Assembly: GCA_021776295.1 (NCBI GenBank)
Contig: JAJFGE010000044.1
Span: 1-36,475 of the forward strand
Length of the DNA stretch: 36,475 nt
DNA from: Hyphococcus sp.
GTDB taxonomy: Bacteria > Pseudomonadota > Alphaproteobacteria > Caulobacterales > Parvularculaceae
Reading direction: 5' to 3'
Both the position numbers and the translations under genes were made by a program. A model generated the notes under the pieces. The model ran no database searches and was not told where the DNA came from. It worked only from the letters and a program-made list of their open reading frames with translations. This document shows positions 26,418 through 33,596 of this stretch, in pieces (position 1 is the first letter of the stretch; each line of letters opens with the position of its first letter).

Positions 26418-26881
26418 CAATGCGCAAGGAATAGGGACAAGAAAGTATCGGCGTTTATAACCGACTAGCACTTCCACTTTCCCTTTATCGTTCCCGCATC
26501 CCGACTGGTCAAAACGATCCTTGAACAGATAATGGCTCACGAGATCAAAAAACATTTGCGCCCTTTGGCGCGTCCCGCCGCTAAGATTTCACCCAACGAT
26601 CCGTTTCGAACTGTCGTAAAAGGATCATCGCGAAAACACCGCCAAAACCGTGCTAGTATTTCAGCGGGTCGACTATCTGCCGGATCGTGTGATGCTGCTG
26701 TTTGGGAACTTGCCGGTCCTGCTCAAAAATGGCCTCACTGATCCCTGTAAACAGTCAAACTTTAGGCCGCCGCACCTGTTTTGGGCACTGCTCTGATCCC
26801 CGACTATCATCCGGCGTGATAAAAGAGTCGGTGGCTTCATGCTGCATTTAACTTTTGAAGACAAACAAGATGAATACAACA
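26418..26881. other. Gene-poor junction between the core and the glycan island
   Basis: About 460 bases without a supported gene. Short frames (e.g. 26532-26741 plus, 26673-26885 minus) have no recognisable content. A partial inverted repeat lies at 26800-26831 (CCGACT and AGTCGG). It reads like decayed DNA at the boundary where base composition drops. Confidence 0.5.
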
Positions 26882-27676
26882 TCAAAGAAGTTTAGGGTTG
26901 TCATTGCGCAACCGCGCTATTGCTTTCTTTCTGCCAATAACCAATTGATTACCGCCGAGAAAGGCAAAATCCATATCCTGAAACTGGCTGGCGATGCTGC
27001 GAATCCTGTCGTTGCCGAACAGTTCTTTCATAAATGGCGTCATCGTTGTTATCGCCAGCGTTTCCTCTATGACAGCAGCTGAATCTGGCAACTTGCCGAT
27101 TTTCTTCGCAATGACGCCCGGTTGGAAGTTAATATATTCCATCAACATTAAAAACGGCATGATCAACTGCGCCTTGCCGTAGTCCCGCCGCCCCTCATAC
27201 GCCGGGGAAGGCGGCAAATAATTGCAATCGTCAACCAATATTAATCCGCCTAGAGATAATTTTTCCCACAGCGCTTCGAACTCAAAAAGACTGAAGAGCG
27301 GATGCCCGCCGCCGTCTACAAAGGCAACATCAACAGTATCGACTTTTTTTAAGGTTTCGGGAACCGTGTGTGCAGAGTTCCCGATCACCCATTCAATGCG
27401 GCTCAGCAACTCCTGACCGTATTTCCGAACGATCTTTCTGGATTCCTCTACGTGTTCGGGAATCATCTCATGTGAAAATACTTTACCGCCCAATCCGTTC
27501 TCTTCCAAGAACCGTGCAGCGACATAAGTTGATAAGCCTTCATCTTCCTTAAAACATGTTCCGATCTCAAGATAAACAAAGTCCTGAATATCGGTTGTGT
27601 CCACCGCCTGCAAACAGGAGATAATATTTTTCGCCCGATGAAGTTTTTCGGCGCATTCTTTGATTGATAACGTCAT
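26882..27676 (-). CDS. Class I SAM-dependent methyltransferase (Methyltransf_24-like)
   Basis: The protein has 264 residues when started at the ATG at 27676; the longer frame begins only at a TTG (27727). The SAM-binding motif I is YLEIGTCFKEDEGLST, and VAFVDGGGHPLF and GGLILVDDC mark the later strands, as in methyltransferases of glycan and natural-product loci. The target is unknown. Its neighbours are glycosyltransferases, so a sugar O-methyltransferase is a reasonable inference. It runs towards the NmrA-like gene and is separated from the divergent fucosyltransferase-like gene by a 488-base AT-rich region. Confidence 0.82.
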   Translation of the reverse strand: MTLSIKECAEKLHRAKNIISCLQAVDTTDIQDFVYLEIGTCFKEDEGLSTYVAARFLEENGLGGKVFSHEMIPEHVEESRKIVRKYGQELLSRIEWVIGNSAHTVPETLKKVDTVDVAFVDGGGHPLFSLFEFEALWEKLSLGGLILVDDCNYLPPSPAYEGRRDYGKAQLIMPFLMLMEYINFQPGVIAKKIGKLPDSAAVIEETLAITTMTPFMKELFGNDRIRSIASQFQDMDFAFLGGNQLVIGRKKAIARLRNDNPKLL

Positions 27677-27940
27677 TGTAAAATACTCTTGTTTATCTCG
27701 ATATTCGGCATCGCGGAATTTAGCCAATAGCGCGACGCAAAACTTTCGAACATTTCTGACGATATTTAGTCAAGAAGAACTTTTACTCAAAGCGGGATCA
27801 TGGCTATAACTCATTTTACTGGGACACCCCAGACCATAAAGCCGCGCCTTCATAAATAGCAACTAATGCAACATGCCTGATTCTCGTTTTTTTATCATTG
27901 AATTTGGATGCGCCGACAGAACCGGCCATCGATGAAACGT

Positions 27941-27969
27941 TTGAACGAACAAAACTCAAGTAGTATAGT
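27941..27969 (+). promoter_or_regulatory. Strong sigma-70-like promoter of the 28165 gene
   Basis: TTGAAC (27941-27946), a 17-base spacer and TATAGT (27964-27969) match the consensus well. The transcript would have a leader of nearly 190 bases containing the ACAATGAT repeats. Confidence 0.6.
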
Positions 27970-28033
27970 CAGACTGGGCCAACCATGAAAGTGTGCGCGT
28001 CCGGATCGGGAAACCTACCAGAAACAGAGACTG

Positions 28034-28110
28034 GACAATGATGGTTAAGTATTGTTAAGAGACAATGATCAGATATTTTAGCCCGTAAATTGTTGTACGC
28101 AAACAATGAT
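28034..28110 (+). repeat. Three ACAATGAT direct repeats in the leader region
   Basis: GACAATGAT at 28034-28042 and 28061-28069 and AACAATGAT at 28102-28110 are on the same strand, 27 and 41 bases apart. GTTAAG also occurs twice in between. They could be regulator or RNA-binding sites, or chance in AT-rich DNA. Confidence 0.4.
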
Positions 28111-28164
28111 CTCCAATAGCAAATAGCTGTCGATGCGTAAAGCAAACATCAAAACGCCTTTGTA

Positions 28165-29271
28165 ATGATATATTTCAAACCCACATCCTCAGGCATTAGC
28201 TCCATGTTGGGGCAAATGATGTGGTTTAAAAGGTTTTGCTGCGGTCTAAATATCGAGTTTGATTTTGCATTCGATATGGATGCTTCAGACCGCAATCGCC
28301 ATGCGAACAATATTCATCAGTTATTTTTTGGTGAAGGCGTGCGCGAGAATTTGCGCCAACCTTATGATGAATTAATTTGCTTGCGGACTTTCTTTGAGCG
28401 AGCGACATCAGGAAGTTATTCATCACGCAACTCTATAATACTGGTTGACCCTCTTGTCGATAAAACGCTAAACGTCGTCAATGCGTGGGGATTTCATGCC
28501 TTCCAGCACTACTGCCTTGAAAAAGGGTTTTTAGGAGATGTGTTTCCTTATTGGGCCAGCGATCTAACGTCATGGACAGCCGAGGGCGCTTTGGCTCACG
28601 TTGACGCATGCCCAAATGACCGACCAACATGCCTTATTCATATGAGGCATGGCGATTGCGTGGTGCTCACTCAGAGCGAACTTAAAGATAAAATTGATGC
28701 GTCGCTTCCCGGACCGGTTTATGCGACCAACAGATTTTTTTCGGAAGACGAATTTCTGCTCTATCAGATGGGGCTGCATCCCAAATTTCCGCCGCGACAT
28801 TATGCGGAACGCGGTGGCCGATTGGTGAAAGTTTCATCCGTTCTAGAACAGGCAGTTGATGCGGCCAGCGACGCACCTGTTGAATTCACCTTTGTCACGG
28901 ACGGATATACACAACCGTCAAAAGTGATCGGCCGTGTGACGGAACACGCTCCAGAAGCAGTTGAACAAGCGCTCAATGTCAGTTTTTTGCCAATATTGGA
29001 TATCGCGAAGAGACATTTCGTTGGCGAGACCGGCGATCAACTCGCCCCGACTATCGAAGCGGCGGCTCATAGCGATCAGCTCATTACCGGCTCTTCACTC
29101 TTTCCTTTTCTGGCCAAATACGCTGTGCATGGAGAAAAAGCGCGCACGGGGTGGCGATGCATTGACGAAATGGACAGCTTAAGCCGATATCTGCAACTGC
29201 CCAGTCTCGTCGATATACCGCAACACATATTCGGCGCACAGCTGGAGCGGCTTATGCGTGAAGAAGTGTGA
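28165..29271 (+). CDS. Fucosyltransferase-like GT-B protein (tentative)
   Basis: The protein has 368 residues. CLIHMRHGDCVV (H159-M-R-H-G-D164) resembles the nucleotide-sugar-binding HxRRGD motif of GT11, GT23 and O-fucosyltransferase-type enzymes. The late segment SDQLITGSSLFPFLAKY resembles their donor-site motif in which Asp and Ser follow a strand. The start SGISSMLGQMMWFKRFC is like the Gly-rich acceptor-side opening of these enzymes. The middle Arg of the usual motif is His162. This is remote recognition by eye and other GT-B families are possible. There is no Shine-Dalgarno near the ATG, and the stop lies nine bases from the convergent methyltransferase. Confidence 0.55.
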   Translation: MIYFKPTSSGISSMLGQMMWFKRFCCGLNIEFDFAFDMDASDRNRHANNIHQLFFGEGVRENLRQPYDELICLRTFFERATSGSYSSRNSIILVDPLVDKTLNVVNAWGFHAFQHYCLEKGFLGDVFPYWASDLTSWTAEGALAHVDACPNDRPTCLIHMRHGDCVVLTQSELKDKIDASLPGPVYATNRFFSEDEFLLYQMGLHPKFPPRHYAERGGRLVKVSSVLEQAVDAASDAPVEFTFVTDGYTQPSKVIGRVTEHAPEAVEQALNVSFLPILDIAKRHFVGETGDQLAPTIEAAAHSDQLITGSSLFPFLAKYAVHGEKARTGWRCIDEMDSLSRYLQLPSLVDIPQHIFGAQLERLMREEV

Positions 29272-29280
29272 GGCGGGCAT

Positions 29281-30273
29281 TCATTGGTCTCTATTTTTAA
29301 ATAAGTTTATCAACCCTGAAAACAGCTGTCGGTTCCGATTAGTTCTTAGAAGAAAAGTCTGACCACTTCCCATTACCAATGGTGTAAAATCACGAGAAGC
29401 TGGAGATTCAAGAAACTCTGTTAATGCTTGAAAAGCGCCACTTAGCGCAGGCGTATGACCAGCATCCTCACAAATCAGTATGCCGCCTGTTGCCATCATT
29501 GGCGCCAACCGCTGCAATCCCACCAATACAGCTTCGTACATATCAACGTCCAGGTTAGCTACGGCAATTTTTCCGATCTTGGGTAGGTCGTCCGTAATGA
29601 TATTCTTTTTTAAAACCGTAATATCAAGGGGCGACCCCTCAGGAAGGCTTTCTCTTATATACGCCTCTACAATCTCTGGAGGTCCCACATCGTGCGTACC
29701 ATCCCATAATCTGTCTACGGATGACTTTGCTGCTTCATAGTTGAAGCCGATGAAAACATCCATAAACCAACACTTACGGAGTATCTTAGCGTCGTTCATA
29801 TAGCGGGTCGCTACACGTGCGCTATTACCGCGAAATACACCTACTTCAACAAATGCTCCCTCAACATTACGAGTGGCCTCAATAGCTTGAATTATATTCA
29901 CGAAATCTGGGGTATTCCATTTATGATCCGGCACTAATGATTGCTTATCGTGCTCATCTGAAAGTACTTTTTTGGCGGTAAAATTGGTTCGCCAATACTC
30001 AGCTACCGGATAGTACTGCAAGCAAGGAAAATACACCGCATTACGAGCCAATATTTTTTTCATTGCACTGGCGGCTTGGTCATCTTGTTCGAATGCCAGT
30101 ACGAAACAATCCGCAGCAGGCAATTCATCTACATCAGTGATGGTTACTACGCCTTCTTGCGGCACATCGCCAATTATGGAGATTTTTTTGTCCGGCATGC
30201 GCCGGCGCGCTTCATTTACGGATTTTCTTATGAGTTCGGGCGTAATACGTCTATTTTCAAATACGCTAGTCAT
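29281..30273 (-). CDS. TylF/MycF-like SAM-dependent O-methyltransferase
   Basis: The protein has 330 residues when started at the ATG at 30273, which has GGGG six bases upstream; earlier GTG and ATG codons at 30300 and 30291 have no such signal. FVEVGVFRGNSA (about 142-152) is SAM motif I. Asp242 and Asp244 in LDVDMYEAV, and Glu269-Asp270 in ICEDAGHT, fit the metal-binding acidic residues of the TylF family of macrocin and glycan O-methyltransferases. Residues 1 to about 105 form an extra N-terminal part not typical of TylF and of unknown role. The nearby glycosyltransferases suggest a sugar substrate. Confidence 0.8.
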   Translation of the reverse strand: MTSVFENRRITPELIRKSVNEARRRMPDKKISIIGDVPQEGVVTITDVDELPAADCFVLAFEQDDQAASAMKKILARNAVYFPCLQYYPVAEYWRTNFTAKKVLSDEHDKQSLVPDHKWNTPDFVNIIQAIEATRNVEGAFVEVGVFRGNSARVATRYMNDAKILRKCWFMDVFIGFNYEAAKSSVDRLWDGTHDVGPPEIVEAYIRESLPEGSPLDITVLKKNIITDDLPKIGKIAVANLDVDMYEAVLVGLQRLAPMMATGGILICEDAGHTPALSGAFQALTEFLESPASRDFTPLVMGSGQTFLLRTNRNRQLFSGLINLFKNRDQ

Positions 30274-30491
30274 TTTGGCCCCATAACCCATCCGGTTCAC
30301 CGTGTTGAATTCCCGGCTCTAATGCAAAACACTATCAGATGTGTCAGTAGTGGCCCTGTATAGCATGGTTGCCTTGTAGTCCAACAAACTTTTAGCGCGG
30401 CAGCTATCAGCCTAGCGACGCGCTCCATAAGATCGGCCCTCTGTCATCATCAATGTATGTTTACATAACTAGGCGACCATATGAATCGAAA

Positions 30492-30656
30492 ATGTTTGGA
30501 AAGAAAAAGCGAGCGGCAATATCCATGACAGTGAATTTTGAATTCGAGGCAGAAACCGAGGTGGCAGATGAGGAGACTGCATACTCCGTCAATATAGCGC
30601 TTGTTCGCTATGGTGTGACCGAGAAGTGGCTCGGTAAAACTGGACAGGCGTTATGA
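30492..30656 (+). CDS. Small hypothetical ORF, 54 aa, possibly truncated
   Basis: A basic start (MFGKKKR) is followed by an acidic, beta-like core ending in KWLGKTGQAL. No family is recognised and there is no clear Shine-Dalgarno. It stops just before the IS3 relic, so its 3' end may have been cut or altered by that insertion. Confidence 0.3.
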   Translation: MFGKKKRAAISMTVNFEFEAETEVADEETAYSVNIALVRYGVTEKWLGKTGQAL

Positions 30657-30760
30657 GTGGAATTCGGCCCTGAGAATGGCATGATAGCTAGGAACAGGAG
30701 ACCACATGACGAGACGACAACGCCGCAATCACAGCCCGGCCTTCAAGGCGAAGTTGGCGC
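30654..30760 (+). mobile_element. Relic of an IS3-family insertion sequence (orfA start)
   Basis: The frame opening at 30706 begins MTRRQRRNHSPAFKAKLA, which closely resembles the first residues of IS3-type OrfA transposases. AGGAG lies five bases before its ATG. After about 17 codons the similarity ends and the frame (to 30894) turns into unrelated sequence. No orfB or right end was found. The left boundary near 30654 (TGAGTGGAATTCGG) is a guess at the terminal repeat. Confidence 0.6.
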
Positions 30761-30887
30761 CGCAAGCGCGCGAATTTGGGCCTGCGTGTAGCCCATGCGA
30801 CACCTGCACGCGAGGTGATTACCCAGGTCTTGGCGAGGGCGACAAAGCCTATAACGCGGTCATTGATGAAATACTGGGGAAAGGGAA

Positions 30888-30911
30888 ACGATAAAGCCCC
30901 CTACTGAGGGC
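30888..30911 (-). terminator. Terminator of the STELLO-like gene
   Basis: Read on the minus strand, GCCCTC (30911-30906) and GGGGGC (30901-30896) pair with one T-G wobble around a 4-base loop and are followed by TTTAT. It lies 18 bases after the stop codon at 30929. Confidence 0.45.
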
Positions 30912-30928
30912 GCCGACTGACATGTTTA

Positions 30929-31918
30929 TTACTGAGGCAGTTCAGCCAACCATAACTTCAGAATCGGCAATTCCTTTTCTCCATCGACAATGCCTTTTAG
31001 CGCCAGCGCTTCATACGCTTCGACCAATTGTTCACTAACGGAGGCGCCGGGCGTGATGGACGATTTTACTGTCTCCACCACGTCATACGGGTATCGATAG
31101 CAAGGGTCTTCATCGACGAAATCTTTGTAAAAGTCATGCTCATTGCGATCTTGAAACACCGTCGCTTCAAAGAATCCTAAATGCGCATCATGAGCCCAAA
31201 GGATAACCTGCCCAATCAGCCCACGGAGAATATCGGTAAATCGGAAATTTACGTAACACGGAAGATACAGAAGCGGAAAGAATTCTTTATAGGTTACTGT
31301 ATTTTGCGAGTTGTAAGGACAAACAACGCCGCGACCCAGCACTAACGGCTCTCGAACATCGAACATGCAGGGCTTGTTCAAAATAAGCCGATAGATCGCA
31401 TCAACGTCCGGATCCCCATTTGCCAAACCCTGCCAGACACCAATCTTGCGAAAACTCTTTTCAAACGACTGGCCGCGGAGGTTGGCATTGCCGGAAAGCA
31501 CTTCTTGCAAGGGCAAACCGCGTGGCCATATATGCATGTCGGTGAAGGCGGAATAGACGTTCACGAACCCTTTGTCGGCAGGAACCGTCTCGAACTCACC
31601 GGACGACTCGGGCAAATACCAGCCCTCGTTTGGAATATTATCATCATCCGTATCGATGATGGCGTCCACGCCCTGCCGCGCCGCGAGAATATATCCGAGA
31701 TTCTTGCGGCAATAATGGTTATACGGAAAAATATCGGCGATGCTTGGCAGCACCTCGCTTTGGCGGGGCACCGAATAATAATCCGCCCCGTCATACGACC
31801 AAGCTTCCGGCGACTTGTTGTCGCCGATCACGATAAGCGGCGAGCTTAGCTTGTCGCAAATTGTGCGTATCGTTTCCGTCGGTGGATTGATCGTTGTGAT
31901 GATTATGGCAGTATTCAT
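30929..31918 (-). CDS. STELLO-like (DUF288) glycosyltransferase
   Basis: The protein has 329 residues from the ATG at 31918. The longer frame starts at a TTG (31978) inside the preceding gene. IIITTINPPTETIRTI and VIGDNKSPEAW, then YNHYCRKNLGYILAARQG and DTDDDNIP (about 89-96) match the STELLO family known from plants and protists. Its DDD motif is the expected nucleotide-sugar and metal site of a GT-A fold. In plants STELLO proteins act in the Golgi on cellulose synthase assembly; in bacteria the role is undefined. It follows the GT-B-like gene on the same strand, and the two are probably co-transcribed. No membrane helix is seen, so it should be cytosolic. Confidence 0.8.
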   Translation of the reverse strand: MNTAIIITTINPPTETIRTICDKLSSPLIVIGDNKSPEAWSYDGADYYSVPRQSEVLPSIADIFPYNHYCRKNLGYILAARQGVDAIIDTDDDNIPNEGWYLPESSGEFETVPADKGFVNVYSAFTDMHIWPRGLPLQEVLSGNANLRGQSFEKSFRKIGVWQGLANGDPDVDAIYRLILNKPCMFDVREPLVLGRGVVCPYNSQNTVTYKEFFPLLYLPCYVNFRFTDILRGLIGQVILWAHDAHLGFFEATVFQDRNEHDFYKDFVDEDPCYRYPYDVVETVKSSITPGASVSEQLVEAYEALALKGIVDGEKELPILKLWLAELPQ

Positions 31919-31958
31919 ATTCAGCAATCTTTGATTGGACACGAAATTCCGAAGGGTG

Positions 31959-33095
31959 TCAGTTTTCCTGCTGCTCAAAATAGTCCATCATGACCGCGGC
32001 AAGATCAAATACCGCATTTGTCCATGAAAAATAGGCGCCTGCTTCGCGCCTTAACTCGTTCTTGCGCGCAACACTTAACTCTGCAGCTTCCTGGATCGCA
32101 TCACGCCAGGCATATGCATCAGCGTTATAGGCAAGGGGTTTTCCTGCGTTGAATTTATGCGCAAACCGATAGGACGGCGCAGGAAGCTGTGTGACAACAT
32201 TCAACCCGTATGAAAGATAATTCGGCACTTTTGAATTATCCAAAAGCCATTGCTCGTTCCAGGAAAAATCAAGGCCGACCGACACTTTGTCCATCAACTC
32301 CTGCTCCTCACCCGGCGGCAGGAAGTGATAGTGGAAATTATCGGGCTTTTCAGCGCCGCATTGCGTCAAGATGCTGGCAAACGCTTGCTGACGTTCGGCC
32401 TCGTCCGCCATCGGTGCAAAACTGATATACTCTGCGGGCGTAATCTGCGGCCGGCGGATACGCGAAGAAACAATATGGTAATTCCGTTTCGAATCTTGCG
32501 CCGCCACCTGGGTCATCTTCTTGATGATGGCGTGACTGTGAATATGGCCGACAAAGACTGCATCTCCGTTCGAAACGGTTGCAGTTGCGGGTTTGGCGAC
32601 CTCCCCGGTCGTCATGATCCCCGTCCGTGTTCCAGGATATTCTGTCGCCCAACGGTGCAGGTGGCGCGGCGTGACGAAACAGGCGCCGACTACGTTGTCG
32701 ATAAGAGGCGAAGGAACCCGGGTTTCGACGTTATGGTAACATTGCCCAAGAAAAACAGGGCAGCCATTTAGATCGGCCAACCACGGATGTTGCTCAAGCG
32801 TCGTATGAATGCGGGTGCCGCACACAATCACGCCGTCATAATGGCCCGTGCTCGCCCGCTTCAGAAACTCGCCAGCATTACGCACAAAACGGGACCCAAA
32901 ACACGTGTTAACATCTTCGGAAACAGGTGAATGTGGGTCAACAAAAAGCTCAGTGTCAAAATTGTATCGCTGAAGGCCGGAAAATAGCGCCCAGCTTCGA
33001 ACTGGGTTCCCCATAATGGTTATTTGAGGATCCCCTTCCAACGAGGAGATTCGCAGGCCAACGATACCGATCTTTTTTTGCGAGCCTAGCGACAA
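31959..33095 (-). CDS. Glycosyltransferase, GT-B-like
   Basis: The protein has 378 residues and starts at TTG, the only canonical start ahead of the first strand (KKIGIVGLRIS). The N-terminal half has Rossmann-like strands and a GxxxxSWALFSGLQ acceptor-side segment. The C-terminal half contains VGLDFSWNEQ and KVPNYLSYGLNVVTQLP, which resembles the donor-sugar region of GT4-type enzymes where a Glu or Asn precedes PNYLSYGxPVV. The family is assigned by pattern only. Its stop falls 40 bases before the STELLO-like start, so the two form an operon. It may use the same sugar acceptor as the neighbouring enzymes. Confidence 0.65.
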   Translation of the reverse strand: MSLGSQKKIGIVGLRISSLEGDPQITIMGNPVRSWALFSGLQRYNFDTELFVDPHSPVSEDVNTCFGSRFVRNAGEFLKRASTGHYDGVIVCGTRIHTTLEQHPWLADLNGCPVFLGQCYHNVETRVPSPLIDNVVGACFVTPRHLHRWATEYPGTRTGIMTTGEVAKPATATVSNGDAVFVGHIHSHAIIKKMTQVAAQDSKRNYHIVSSRIRRPQITPAEYISFAPMADEAERQQAFASILTQCGAEKPDNFHYHFLPPGEEQELMDKVSVGLDFSWNEQWLLDNSKVPNYLSYGLNVVTQLPAPSYRFAHKFNAGKPLAYNADAYAWRDAIQEAAELSVARKNELRREAGAYFSWTNAVFDLAAVMMDYFEQQEN

Positions 33096-33184
33096 TTGAA
33101 GTTTCCGTATTGAAATGGGCGCGATTTACAAAAGTAAACACAAATCCTGTCTTTGCAATTTGTATCAGCTCCGTGTATAATGTG

Positions 33185-33553
33185 TTACGCTGGAGGGCGC
33201 CGCAAGCGAAATTTTTCCATCACACGAATAATAAAAGTCTTTATCAGGTACCGGAAACTTCTGGCATAGGCCACCCGAAATCTTAAATCTTCAACTTCGT
33301 GCTCTAGTGCAGCCAGTTCCTTTTCTAACACGACGCTCCGAACCCTTTCAATTTCCGCATCCTTGAGCATGACGACCTCTTCGAATGCAGCGTCAAGCGT
33401 TAGATCTGAGAGCCTGTTGCCCCACCGCTCTAATTGGCCGTCAAGTCTTTGGTAAACGGTCATTTTCATGAACGCCCGGACCTGATCGTCAGTAAAGCTT
33501 TGTTCAGCCACGTTGCGCCTTAGCTGATCAAGTGTTTCGCTTCTGCCGCTCAT
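33185..33553 (-). CDS. Hypothetical coiled-coil protein, 122 aa
   Basis: No family is recognised. The start is well supported by AAGGAAG six bases upstream. The N-terminus is charged and helical. A heptad-like stretch (about residues 60-95, DAEIERVRSVVLEKELAALEHEVEDLRFRV in parts) suggests a coiled coil, and the end is strongly basic (KFRLRRPPA). It lies 43 bases downstream of the GT2/DUF115 stop and 90 bases upstream of the GT-B-like start, all on one strand. It may be a partner or scaffold of the neighbouring glycosyltransferases. Confidence 0.7.
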   Translation of the reverse strand: MSGRSETLDQLRRNVAEQSFTDDQVRAFMKMTVYQRLDGQLERWGNRLSDLTLDAAFEEVVMLKDAEIERVRSVVLEKELAALEHEVEDLRFRVAYARSFRYLIKTFIIRVMEKFRLRRPPA

Positions 33554-33596
33554 GCCGTTCTTCCTTCATTGTTTTTAGCTTTGACTGGCCTTTAGG

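Larger units (their letters stand above)
27677..28164. other. AT-rich divergent intergenic region
   Basis: About 490 bases between two divergent island genes. It holds one good promoter (27941-27969), three ACAATGAT copies (28035-28110) and a possible 18-codon leader ORF (27985-28041). No other gene is seen. Confidence 0.55.

Noticed and set aside
26532-26741. Plus-strand ORF of 69 residues
   Set aside because: There is no recognisable content and no start signal, and it lies in a decayed-looking gap.
27985-28041. Leader peptide of 18 codons
   Set aside because: There is no Shine-Dalgarno and no attenuator-type codon run; it is noted only as part of the leader.
30761-30894. Second half of the 62-residue ORF as a real gene
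   Set aside because: Only the first 17 or so codons resemble OrfA; the rest has no family signal and probably reads through a junction.
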